From CAYYYA01 sp964517065 (GTDB taxonomy: Bacteria; Patescibacteriota; Patescibacteriia; UBA1558; 2-01-FULL-52-15), in NCBI GenBank assembly GCA_964517065.1, contig CAZFBK010000012.1, positions 1 through 24,246 on the forward strand: a stretch of 24,246 nt of DNA. The letters are read 5' to 3'. The position numbers and the translations under genes were made by a program. The notes under the pieces are model-generated. The model saw only the letters and a list, made by a program, of their open reading frames with translations, had not been told where the DNA came from and did no database searches. How positions within the stretch are numbered: the stretch's first letter is position 1; each line of letters begins with the position of its first letter. Positions 13,938-22,044 of the stretch are shown piece by piece.

Positions 13938-13966
13938 ATTATTACATATTATCGATATAATGTCAA
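13938..13966 (-). promoter_or_regulatory. Promoter of the lipoprotein gene
   Basis: On the minus strand, a perfect TTGACA (13966-13961), a 17-bp spacer, then AATAAT (13943-13938, 5 of 6). The predicted leader is about 85 nt. The -35 box overlaps a TATAAT on the other strand (13956-13961) that could serve the DUF2079 gene at 14009, so the two may be divergently controlled. The stretch from 13920 to 13980 is very A/T rich. Confidence 0.7.
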
Positions 13967-14008
13967 TATAGATAGTTTCACTCACCTCCCGTACAATATG
14001 AGCATCAT

Positions 14009-15237
14009 ATGATTAGCTTTGTACGACGACAGCCTGTCATTATCCTCTGGACCGCTAGTATCATCTATGGTGCTGTCTTTTTTTATTTCACCTGGTTCAA
14101 ACTGCGACACTTTGGCTATGACAACCTTGATCTAGCCATNNNNNNNNNNNNNNNNNNNNNNNNNNNNNNNNNNNNNNNNNNNNNNNNNNNNNNNNNNNNN
14201 NNNNNNNNNNNNNNNNNNNNNNNNNNNNNNNNNNNNNNNGACCCAAGCTTTTACTGTTTCTAGTAGCACCGCTGGCTTCGATGATGCTGACACCAGGTGG
14301 CGGCAGTGAGTTGGTATTAAAAACGCATTATGGTGGATTATTATTATGGCCGCTGTTCTTAGCGCTCGTATACTGGCTGCCGAACTATAAGCTACCAGCG
14401 AAAATAAAACTATTATTTCCTCATTGGATGTTCGTCTATAGTCTAATCATATTAGCCACCGCCTATAGCTGCCTGACGTATGGATCTGTGCTGCCCCAAT
14501 TAATGCAGCGGCCAAATAGTGAACGGACAACTGCCTATGAGCAGGCGTTGAAAATAATCCCGCCACACGTAGCAGTTGCCGGCACCTATTCTTTCCTCAC
14601 TCCTTTGTCTTCACGACAGACACTACAAGTTCTACCTTATGTCTACGGTGGTAAGGGACAATTTGCTTTGACTGATTATGCACTTGATCCTCAGGTAGAC
14701 TATCTAGCTATTGATTGGGAGGAAATGATCTACGCTCAAGCGCATTATCCTAGTCGTTATCCTGATCTGGTTACGCATCTCCAAATGAAGTATAATTCGG
14801 CAAACATAGTCAATGATTTCTCGCCGATTTTTCAGCGGGGCAATATTATGATAATGCAACGGAAAAAATCAACCGCTGCTTTAGCAAGTATTCAATTGTC
14901 ATCAAAAACTGAACTTGAGATTACAGCTGAACGACAATCTGACAACTCGATTATAGTAATTATTGACGGATCGTTACCGCCCAAGGAGATTTACCTTGAA
15001 GCTACCCAAGGAGACGTGACGTGGCGCTGGCCGCTAGCGTATGGTTTGTATGAACCAATTGTCGCCACTTCGACACAAAAAATAATTATGCCGATTGCGA
15101 TAGAAAATAAAAACAACCCGATAACGATCAAGCTGTACAGTTGGAGCGAAGCACAACTCTTGCTCAATAATCTCAATTCACTCTCTGTCCGCTGGTCAGA
15201 TCAGTCTGTCATCGGCGAAGCTGTCTCTACTCGATAA
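14009..15237 (+). CDS. DUF2079 polytopic membrane protein, interrupted by an assembly gap
   Basis: Two coding parts flank 100 N (14140-14239). The 5' part (43 residues visible) has one membrane helix then FKLRHFGYDNLDLA, the first-loop signature of DUF2079 proteins. The 3' part is open from 14242 (PKLLLFLVAPLASMML) for about 331 residues to the TAA at 15235-15237, with more helices and a C-terminal soluble region (about the last 180 residues). The parts are in different frames across the placeholder, as expected when the gap length is arbitrary. DUF2079 proteins are GT-C-like membrane proteins of unknown substrate. The middle of the protein, with several helices, is missing from this assembly. 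The last 37 nt overlap the convergent gene. Confidence 0.82.
14140..14239. other. Assembly gap (100 N) inside the DUF2079 gene
   Basis: Exactly 100 N, a conventional placeholder of unknown true length. The flanks are not duplicated. Comparison with usual DUF2079 sizes suggests that several hundred bases are missing (inference). Confidence 0.97.
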
Positions 15238-16826
15238 AGCGTATAAGCATCATTTTGTAGTATTGGTTCAGTGCCAATGGCAGTTTTGATTTCCTGCTGA
15301 TTGATCGTGTGATCGGCCCTACGAATCAATAGCAATGTTATATGACGACGTTGCAAGAAAGCACGCTGCCATTTATTATTATCTGAAACCCAAAATGCTT
15401 TGGCTTCTTGGTCTTTCACCAAATAATCTATAGTCTGATGCGACTGAGCCACAAATATCGGCACTCCGGTATAAGCCGGTACCATCAGAGCAATCTCCTG
15501 ATCAGAGGCCAGTACCGTGTCACCGGACTGTAACGTAGCTCGAAGCACGTCAAAAGTTTGCCGTAGCTCATCACTAATATAAAATGATTCTCTCGTTCTA
15601 ACATCCGGTAACGACTGTAATTGAAATACCAAACCATAGAGACTGCTACCAAGACAAAGTACGAGGATGGCGAGAACAAGGGTCAACTTTATTCTTGAAC
15701 CACGCCACCGACGTATCAGTATGAGTAATCCTACCATTGATACCAGCGACAGTGGGATTAACCAGCCATTGACCGCTCGATGACTGACCTGATCAGGCAG
15801 ATAGGCAATAATCCAAATAACCCACGTCCATATCAACATCAGACGCCACCATGGGTCGTGTCTATATGCTCTACCAATAACGATACTCCCTATAAATGAT
15901 AATAGGATGTATGGAGCCAAGGCAAATAAATAAAAACCAATGGCCGGCGTCAGGGTGATATTTTGGCTGGCCCAACCAGCGATGACGGGGTCAACCTTAA
16001 GTGATAGCCAAAGATACGCACCAGCCAAACTAGATCCTATGAGCAACGTTAACCAATACCATATCGTCTGCCGGTCATAATGCTCCTGCCACTGCCAGTA
16101 GCTCCAGATGGTCAGGACCGTGCCGATGATCAGGACATCATAGGGATGAATCAAAAGAAAGATAAATAAACTACCACACCAGATAATTGCCCTTTGCCAA
16201 TTCCACGCTCTACTCCAAGCGACAAAGAGGTAGAAAAGTAGCAAAATCATCAAATGACTAATGATGACCAACGGTGCTTGTTGTAGCCCAGAAAATATTC
16301 CAATCTCGGCAGTGACAACATCGGGCGGGTACTGCCCACCGTTGAATGGTATCGCTACCCCCAACAAACGACTGCCGGCTATCAACCACCAGCCCATCGT
16401 ACCGGCGCCAGAGACGAAAAGTAAGGCTAGCAGGCGAGCTTTGTATCCAATAAAAAGACGTTTAATCCAAAGATATATTACGTAGACTAATAGCAGCCCC
16501 AATAGCACACGCCAGACATTCATACTGATCTCGATCGACCAACCAAACACCCGAGCTGTCTCACCGATCAACCACCAATGCGGTGAGTAGAGCAGACCTT
16601 TCTGCAGCTCTGACGTATAGAGATTTTTCATCATGATCGTACCGTGACTGCCTTGCCAGACCATTGATTGATACACCAGTTTATCAGCGTAATTAAATAT
16701 ATTAATCCCAGTATAGGTGCGACCTGCTATTGGATTGCGATAACCGGTAACATAAAAAATATTGGCGATCACTACTACCCCGACTGCCAACACAATATAG
16801 GTTATATTTCTTTTCAAGAAACCCAT
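15201..16826 (-). CDS. GT-C-like polytopic membrane protein (tandem paralogue B)
   Basis: 541 residues and roughly ten hydrophobic helices. After the first helix, an extracytoplasmic loop carries INIFNYADKLVYQS and TIMMKNLYTSELQKGL, then SPHWWLIGETA (about 41-91). Acidic residues D48 and E73 in this loop are candidates for the catalytic acid typical of GT-C enzymes. A middle helix ends LLIHPYD. The C-terminal 120 residues form a soluble domain (FYISDELRQTF, VPAYTGVPIFVAQSHQT). All these blocks recur in the gene immediately upstream, so the pair arose by duplication. Lipid-linked-sugar transfer at the outer face of the membrane is likely for the superfamily, but substrate and reaction are not known. 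It begins 3 nt after its paralogue ends. Confidence 0.83.
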   Translation of the reverse strand: MGFLKRNITYIVLAVGVVVIANIFYVTGYRNPIAGRTYTGINIFNYADKLVYQSMVWQGSHGTIMMKNLYTSELQKGLLYSPHWWLIGETARVFGWSIEISMNVWRVLLGLLLVYVIYLWIKRLFIGYKARLLALLFVSGAGTMGWWLIAGSRLLGVAIPFNGGQYPPDVVTAEIGIFSGLQQAPLVIISHLMILLLFYLFVAWSRAWNWQRAIIWCGSLFIFLLIHPYDVLIIGTVLTIWSYWQWQEHYDRQTIWYWLTLLIGSSLAGAYLWLSLKVDPVIAGWASQNITLTPAIGFYLFALAPYILLSFIGSIVIGRAYRHDPWWRLMLIWTWVIWIIAYLPDQVSHRAVNGWLIPLSLVSMVGLLILIRRWRGSRIKLTLVLAILVLCLGSSLYGLVFQLQSLPDVRTRESFYISDELRQTFDVLRATLQSGDTVLASDQEIALMVPAYTGVPIFVAQSHQTIDYLVKDQEAKAFWVSDNNKWQRAFLQRRHITLLLIRRADHTINQQEIKTAIGTEPILQNDAYTLYRVETASPMTD

Positions 16827-16829
16827 CGA

Positions 16830-18449
16830 CTAGTATGGTACTACTTTATAAAGCGCACCATCCTGATATCTACTAACTAATTGCAGATAATTTTGTCTAT
16901 CGAGCCAGCTGTAATACGCTTCATTATACGTATCTGCATATAGAGTAGCTACATAGGTAATTGCATTCTGTCGTAAGAACGCAGGTCGATCCATTCCTGT
17001 AATCCCGGAGAAGAATTCCTGTCTCAATTGTGCTTTGAGAGCGAAATTAACAGTCTGGTGTTCATGACCGATAAATATTCTGCGGCCAGTGTAAGCAGGT
17101 ATGATCACATCGAGGTGACTATCGGAAGATAAAATGACATCCTGATCATTGCTGTGATTTTTCAAATCAATCAGAGTCTGGTGGAGATCATCACTGAGAT
17201 AAAACCGCTGGTCAGTAACAAATAAAGGAATCTGCTGTATCGGCAACCATAGTCCATATATGCTTCCTGCAAAGAGACCAACTATTATAAAACTATAAAA
17301 GACAATCTTGAAATACAATGCTCGTATATGTGAACCGAGCACTCTCAAACCTTGATAAGCCATAAATCCCAGGGGAATCTGCCAGGCATTCGCCAGACGG
17401 CGATTATAGTCGAGCGGCAGATAGAGCATGAACCAACCGGCGACTGACCACAGAGCCAAAAGCATCCACCAAGCTGAGTCTCGTTTATGCTTGAAGGTTT
17501 CATAGAGACCAACGAGCCACAAAGGAAAGAGCAAGCCTAAACCAATCAGGTAATTGTAGAGTGGTGGGGAATAGACCAAATTCTGCTTGGACCAACCGGA
17601 GATAGCTACATCAGCCAACAGTCCAGCATAGACATAAGTAGCACCAAGTATAGCTCCGACGATAGCACTAGCCGGATAGCGTAGAGCCGACCACGATGCA
17701 CCGCGCCACAGTTTGTAAACACTCCAAGCACCAAGTACTATCAGCACGACCCACAGATCATAAGGATGGATCATCACCAGCAGCAATGCTATCGCGCCGA
17801 TAATAACACCCCGTTGCCAAGTCCACTGATGACGCCAGCGAAGTACCAAGATCATGATGGCTAATAATAGTACGTGGGACAAAATAAATAAGGGTGACTG
17901 CTGACTGTTCGACAATGGCGCCATCTCAGTAACATAGAGATCAACTGGTTTATTCAGCAAGGCGTCGAATCGACTCGTCAGAACCTCCGGCTGAAAAAAC
18001 CCGACAATCCAACCCCAACCAGAGGCAAACAAAACCACAGACCAACCTGCCACGCGTTCCCAAAAACCGCTGAATAATTTACCACTCAGATACCAAAACA
18101 ACCCCAACATAATTAACGTCAGGATAATCCTGTAGAGCTGGTAGGCAATATCGTTTGACAAGTTCAGCCACTTTGCTGTCTGACCGATCAGCCACCAGTG
18201 CGGTGAGAAAAAAAGACCTTTCTGCGGTTCACTGGTGTGCAGATTCTTCATCATGATGCTGCCCTGACGCCCCTGCTCGATCTGAGAATAGTACACCAAC
18301 TTATCGGCGGCACCAAAAATATTAATACCCGAGTAGTGCTTGTGCGATACGCCAAAAGAATACCCAAAAAAAATAAAAGCATTGGTAACGCACAAAAAAA
18401 CCAAAGCTATAAACCAGAAAATAAATTTAGAGCGGTAGCGCCTCCACAT
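16830..18449 (-). CDS. GT-C-like polytopic membrane protein (tandem paralogue A)
   Basis: 539 residues from ATG at 18449; the frame runs back to 18518, but that would overlap the upstream gene by 92 nt instead of 23. First helix about 8-28, then the loop INIFGAADKLVYYS, SIMMKNLHTSEPQKGL and SPHWWLIGQTA (about 42-92), with D49 and E74 at the positions matching D48 and E73 in the downstream paralogue. About ten helices follow, including MIHPYD in the middle, and a C-terminal soluble domain with FYLSDDLHQTL and IPAYTGRRIFIGHEHQT. The shared blocks at both ends show that the whole protein was duplicated. It probably acts in envelope glycan assembly (inference from superfamily and neighbours). Confidence 0.83.
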   Translation of the reverse strand: MWRRYRSKFIFWFIALVFLCVTNAFIFFGYSFGVSHKHYSGINIFGAADKLVYYSQIEQGRQGSIMMKNLHTSEPQKGLFFSPHWWLIGQTAKWLNLSNDIAYQLYRIILTLIMLGLFWYLSGKLFSGFWERVAGWSVVLFASGWGWIVGFFQPEVLTSRFDALLNKPVDLYVTEMAPLSNSQQSPLFILSHVLLLAIMILVLRWRHQWTWQRGVIIGAIALLLVMIHPYDLWVVLIVLGAWSVYKLWRGASWSALRYPASAIVGAILGATYVYAGLLADVAISGWSKQNLVYSPPLYNYLIGLGLLFPLWLVGLYETFKHKRDSAWWMLLALWSVAGWFMLYLPLDYNRRLANAWQIPLGFMAYQGLRVLGSHIRALYFKIVFYSFIIVGLFAGSIYGLWLPIQQIPLFVTDQRFYLSDDLHQTLIDLKNHSNDQDVILSSDSHLDVIIPAYTGRRIFIGHEHQTVNFALKAQLRQEFFSGITGMDRPAFLRQNAITYVATLYADTYNEAYYSWLDRQNYLQLVSRYQDGALYKVVPY

Positions 18450-20040
18450 GCTGATAGTAATTGACTTTATAAATTCGCGCGCTTGGTCCCTGATAGGCCA
18501 AAACAAAGCTACTGTCATTGTCTAACGCTTTGATAAACTCGTGCGCATCATTAGTAACCAAAACGTAACGTGATTTAAACGACTGTGCTATCAGCACTCC
18601 CAGATGATCCGTAGTCTGTGCAGTAGTGATACTGGTCCAAGTGTCATACAAAGGGGTATTGTAATTATACATAAAGGTCGGATCCAAGCCTACGAGATAA
18701 TAATTTTTCTGATTGTAATAAAATAGCATCGGCCACAGATCCCAGTCACTGTGAAAGACAACATCACCCGGTTGACTGTTTTGCGCCAGCCAGACAGCTT
18801 CTGGCTGCAGACCTTTCATCGGGAAACCGCTCTGTGCAATCCAGCTACGGACATTAACCGTGTCACGCACAAAGGCGCAGATGATGAGCGGCGTAAACAG
18901 CACGACAAAGGTCCAGGTGTACAGGGGCGTGATAATGGAATTATTGGCTGGTGTAGCGAAGCGACGCCACAGACCGCTCCACGAAAACTGGGGCCAGGAC
19001 TGGTGCCAAAGCGTACCGGCAGCCAACAATAAAAACGGCGCTGAAAATTCTATATACCGTCGGGATTTGATGGTAAAGGCAAAGAAGACTAAAGCCACAA
19101 TCAGCATCCACCAGGCTGTCAGATTCCACCGTTGCCATTGCTTCCAACTAAAAATCGCAATGATCAAAACTAGAGTTAATGAGTAGAGATGGAAAAAAAC
19201 AATATCTCTGAAATTCAACGGAAGCCACTCAGCTCCGACATTGACTCTACCAGCATAGTTAATAATACCAATCTGAATAATCTGCTGCCAATAGAAATAC
19301 AGATTGTGGGGCCAGTAAGGATTGGCCACCAGACCAAGTGCCGTGCCGCCGACGGAAGCTAACAACAGTCTCCAGGCTGTATTGGCTTTCCAGGAACATA
19401 ACCGCTTCCAACCAACTTTAATAATCGATAGTAGCCAATACAAACCAATAACACCGATGCCCAAGATCCAACCTCCATACAACCAGACATACAAAGCTTG
19501 AAGAACAATAACCAACTTCCAACGACCTTTGATAACTGCCATGACCAAACATAATAATACTATCAACGACAGACTATTCGCCTTGATCAAACCTAGTCGA
19601 AAAGTAAATGAAGCTGAAAACAGCAGTAAAAAGGTAAGCACCGGTGCCAGACGTCCTGCCAGTTTACGCGCTAGTGTGTGAAACGTCAGGAAAAAAGCTG
19701 TAGTAAACATGATGGTAGCGACTTTCGCTCCCCACAACGGATTACCAAGTTTAACGAATGGCACCAGCGCTACATGATAGAGAAAATGTTGATCAGTGAA
19801 ATGCTGAGTTAAGGTTGTAAACTGCATCCAGGGCATCTGTGTGATTAACTTGCCCTGAGAAAGAAAGACAGCTATCTGTACGTGGAAGAATCCGTCAGGA
19901 TCACCAAAAGCATTATGAAACTGCCAGAAGGTAGCCAGTGCTAGGGTAAATAAAAACACCAGCGCATACTCTAGCTGGGTTCGTTTCGAAGGTAGGCGAA
20001 TACTCATGTGGGACAAAAGAGCCATATCCTCCAAAAGCAT
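18427..20040 (-). CDS. GT-C/STT3-like polytopic membrane glycosyltransferase candidate
   Basis: About 537 residues from ATG at 20040. The frame also opens with TTG at 20064, and an ATG at 20025 has GGAGG close before it, so the exact start is uncertain. The first helix (about 22-40) is followed by GDPDGFFHVQIAVFLSQGK, an acidic DPDxxxH first-loop motif (D47, D49, H53) like that of STT3/AglB and other GT-C enzymes that use lipid-phosphate sugar donors. About ten further helices and a C-terminal soluble domain (about 410-537; NSQPGDVVFHSDWDLWPMLF) follow. The C-terminal layout resembles its two downstream neighbours, but the N-terminal loop differs. It lies directly after the phosphosugar isomerase gene. 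Confidence 0.83.
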   Translation of the reverse strand: MLLEDMALLSHMSIRLPSKRTQLEYALVFLFTLALATFWQFHNAFGDPDGFFHVQIAVFLSQGKLITQMPWMQFTTLTQHFTDQHFLYHVALVPFVKLGNPLWGAKVATIMFTTAFFLTFHTLARKLAGRLAPVLTFLLLFSASFTFRLGLIKANSLSLIVLLCLVMAVIKGRWKLVIVLQALYVWLYGGWILGIGVIGLYWLLSIIKVGWKRLCSWKANTAWRLLLASVGGTALGLVANPYWPHNLYFYWQQIIQIGIINYAGRVNVGAEWLPLNFRDIVFFHLYSLTLVLIIAIFSWKQWQRWNLTAWWMLIVALVFFAFTIKSRRYIEFSAPFLLLAAGTLWHQSWPQFSWSGLWRRFATPANNSIITPLYTWTFVVLFTPLIICAFVRDTVNVRSWIAQSGFPMKGLQPEAVWLAQNSQPGDVVFHSDWDLWPMLFYYNQKNYYLVGLDPTFMYNYNTPLYDTWTSITTAQTTDHLGVLIAQSFKSRYVLVTNDAHEFIKALDNDSSFVLAYQGPSARIYKVNYYQHVEALPL

Positions 20041-20064
20041 GGGATGGAAGATATAGCCCAACAA

Positions 20065-21084
20065 TTAACGTAACTGTTGTTTAAAATAGTCGACCCAAGG
20101 GATTGAGGTGGTATCCACGCCCCGAGCCACGGCTACCTTATAGGTCAAACTAGCACTCCAGTAGAGACAACGCAAGCCCTGAGTCAGTCGATCGCCCTTG
20201 AAAGTCTTTTCGTAAAAGGAAATCTTCTGTCTCTGAAATAGTGCTTCCGTTAGATCATATCGTTTCTGTACCCGCGGATGATAGCTATCAGATGACAAGA
20301 AAAGAGCAACCCACTCCTTCTTGGGATTACGAAACGAACCAAGTCCCTCTAGTAAATGGTGATTTAATTCTGGCAAGGTGAAATACGGTGCGAACGTTTT
20401 GGCAGTTTCATTCATCTGATTGCTGAGAGCATGTGCCACACCGATCAGATGCTCTGAGGCGATGATAATAGCCGATCTATTTTTGAACAGAGCAACTTCG
20501 GTAGCCGTGGCTTCTTGTTTACTATTTTTGGCAATCGTCAGCAGCGACTTTGGCTTCAGATGAGAAGCCTTAATATCATGGAGTAGCATTAATAAAGCTG
20601 CTACACCGTAGCCAAGTCCTAAGCGTGGTTGCAATGAAGGATTATACTTCGGGTTGAAGATATAGCGCGCCACGCCGTCTCGTGCCGCCCAAGCGCCGAG
20701 TTTACCGCCCGCTGCTATGACAAATAAAGGTAATTTCTTTCGTCGCGCTTCTGTGTAGCAAGATAAAGATTCTTCTGTGTTGCCCGAATAACTAGCAATG
20801 ACTATCAGACTCTCTTTATCGGCAAAAGCTGGTAAACGATAGTCGTTGACAATGCGTAACGGCAACGTCAATGAATTGCCACAAGCATACCGTACAATAT
20901 CTGCGCCTAGAGCCGAGCCACCCATACCACAAACGATCATTTGGTTGAAAGCTTTGCCAGGCGACTGCACCGTAGTCCAATCCTCCACTACTTGTGCTAC
21001 TTGCTTCGGGATGAAACGAATAGAATCAGCTACTAGCTGATTATTTTTGTCTCTTGGCGAATTGGAAACTTTCAACAACTTCAT
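20065..21084 (-). CDS. Bifunctional phosphoglucose/phosphomannose isomerase (SIS domain)
   Basis: 339 residues, the usual size of the TIGR02128-type PGI/PMI family. Sugar-binding elements of the first SIS domain are VCGMGGSALGADIV (about 51-64) and the phosphate-binding ASYSGNTEES (97-106). The second SIS half includes the conserved ELNHHLLEGL region, where a family histidine and glutamate act in isomerisation. It interconverts fructose-6-phosphate with glucose-6-phosphate and mannose-6-phosphate, feeding both glycolysis and sugar-nucleotide supply. It heads the minus-strand run of three GT-C-like membrane proteins, which suggests it supplies hexose precursors for the same glycan. The ATG lies 8 nt from a -10 box, so the transcript is probably leaderless. 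Confidence 0.92.
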   Translation of the reverse strand: MKLLKVSNSPRDKNNQLVADSIRFIPKQVAQVVEDWTTVQSPGKAFNQMIVCGMGGSALGADIVRYACGNSLTLPLRIVNDYRLPAFADKESLIVIASYSGNTEESLSCYTEARRKKLPLFVIAAGGKLGAWAARDGVARYIFNPKYNPSLQPRLGLGYGVAALLMLLHDIKASHLKPKSLLTIAKNSKQEATATEVALFKNRSAIIIASEHLIGVAHALSNQMNETAKTFAPYFTLPELNHHLLEGLGSFRNPKKEWVALFLSSDSYHPRVQKRYDLTEALFQRQKISFYEKTFKGDRLTQGLRCLYWSASLTYKVAVARGVDTTSIPWVDYFKQQLR

Positions 21085-21092
21085 TACTTATA

Positions 21093-21121
21093 ATTATGGT
21101 CGGAAAACAAGTTCAGGTCAA
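21093..21121 (-). promoter_or_regulatory. Promoter of the PGI/PMI-glycosyltransferase operon (leaderless spacing)
   Basis: On the minus strand, TTGACC (21121-21116, 5 of 6), a 17-bp spacer, then CATAAT (21098-21093, 5 of 6). Only 8 nt separate the -10 from the ATG at 21084. The -35 overlaps the stop codon of the DUF559 gene. Confidence 0.75.
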
Positions 21122-21486
21122 GCCAAGTCTTCGGGCAATACATCAATAATAGTGTCTATCACGCCTGTTAGATTCTCGTAGATATCTGTATTGGTGAAAC
21201 GAAGAAACGAAACTTCAAAGGATTCAATAAAGTGTTGCCTTTGTCTATCACGTTCTGCAGCACCAGTCTGAACGTGACTATCTCCGTCCAGCTCAATAAC
21301 CAATTTGAGTCTTGGACAGTAGAAATCAACGACGTATGAACCGAAGCTGTGCTGACGTCGAAATTTATAACCAAATAGCTGTTTACCTTTTAGCTCGGAC
21401 CAGAGTATTACCTCTGCCGTTGGCATGTTGGCACGAAGATAGCGTCGCCGTGCCGTGTAGCGACCTATCGGATGTTGTTGAGACAC
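21118..21486 (-). CDS. DUF559 (Vsr-like endonuclease fold) protein
   Basis: 122 residues starting at GTG (21486). The sequence shows the DUF559 plan: a basic N-terminus, E25 in AEVILWSELK, then GYKFRRQHSFGSYVVDFYCP (D54) and LVIELDGDSH (E65, D67, H71). That is the D/ExD signature of the PD-(D/E)XK/Vsr-like nuclease fold. The length is normal for the family. Catalytic residues look intact. Biological role is unsettled: these genes are scattered and mobile-looking rather than part of a fixed operon. A -10-like TATAAC (21499-21494) lies 7 nt before the GTG, and a GC-rich palindrome lies 37-79 nt upstream. Confidence 0.88.
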   Translation of the reverse strand: MSQQHPIGRYTARRRYLRANMPTAEVILWSELKGKQLFGYKFRRQHSFGSYVVDFYCPRLKLVIELDGDSHVQTGAAERDRQRQHFIESFEVSFLRFTNTDIYENLTGVIDTIIDVLPEDLA

Positions 21487-21493
21487 ACGGAGG

Positions 21494-21499
21494 GTTATA
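21494..21499 (-). promoter_or_regulatory. Possible -10 box of the DUF559 gene
   Basis: TATAAC on the minus strand, 7 nt before the GTG. No -35 with proper spacing is seen (a TTGACG lies only 14 nt upstream of it), so this is weak. Confidence 0.4.
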
Positions 21500-21522
21500 G
21501 GTTTTTAAGTCAGCGTCAACAT

Positions 21523-21565
21523 CCACCCCTCGCCCCTCCTTTCAAAGGAGGGGATTCAGGGGAGG
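21523..21565. repeat. GC-rich nested palindrome upstream of the DUF559 gene
   Basis: The inner arms CCCCTCCTTT (21533-21542) and AAAGGAGGGG (21544-21553) are perfect with a 1-nt centre. The outer arms CCACCCCT (21523-21530) and AGGGGAGG (21558-21565) match at 7 of 8. It sits in an otherwise A/T-rich spacer and looks like a small mobile palindromic element (MITE or REP-like). Confidence 0.75.
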
Positions 21566-21636
21566 ATAGACACTGATCCCTATTTTATAGTGCCTAGTGT
21601 ACAACTAACTAATAATTATAAAAAGACTATTCTCGA

Positions 21637-22032
21637 TCAGTTAAACTTAATCGTAAAATTATACATACCCATGGCACACAACCCTTGCAGCTTGGTGCCA
21701 GCAGCTTGAGCGGGAATATCAATCAACGTATCGCCACTTGGCGGTAAACTTTTTCTGTATCCAAGACTAGGGATTACCAAAGCAGATGAACAATCAAAGG
21801 TAGCATTGGTTGTCACCTTCAAAACTGTCGGTGTGTTCGCCTTGGCAGTTATAGCTTGAGGATAGTAGCCGCCTTTGGCTTTGATAGAGACGATTTGCTT
21901 GCCGCTGGAATCCGTTGTAGCACTGGCAGTCGTATCTGAAGCTGAATCATCTGTCTGTCCTGCTCTACCGAGGAAAAAAGCTCCAGCTAATAAAACTACT
22001 ACCACAATAACGGAGATACTAATGATTTTCAT
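21637..22032 (-). CDS. Membrane-anchored cupredoxin-like protein
   Basis: 131 residues. N-terminal membrane anchor or signal (about 4-22), then a Ser/Thr/Asp-rich linker (about 25-45). A small beta-rich cupredoxin-like domain follows, with GGYYPQAITAKANTPTVLKV, FDCSSALVIPSLGY (C81) and LCAMGMYNFTIKFN (C119, M121, M123). Such Cys/Met-ligand domains are commonly encoded with, or fused to, copper P-ATPases and TauE/SafE-type proteins. It begins 12 nt after the stop of the HMA-TauE/SafE gene and ends the copper operon. A role as an extracytoplasmic copper-binding partner is inferred from context and residues. No His ligand is visible in the domain, which is unusual for a blue-copper protein. Confidence 0.84.
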   Translation of the reverse strand: MKIISISVIVVVVLLAGAFFLGRAGQTDDSASDTTASATTDSSGKQIVSIKAKGGYYPQAITAKANTPTVLKVTTNATFDCSSALVIPSLGYRKSLPPSGDTLIDIPAQAAGTKLQGLCAMGMYNFTIKFN

Positions 22033-22044
22033 AGTCAGACAATA

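Noticed and set aside
18860..19186. Plus-strand frame of 108 codons
   Set aside because: Antisense to a membrane glycosyltransferase candidate with clear helices; no start signals.
21566..21636. Promoter or terminator in the spacer after the cupredoxin gene
   Set aside because: Only scattered TATAAA/TATAAT-like words without a properly spaced -35, and a T run without a stem.
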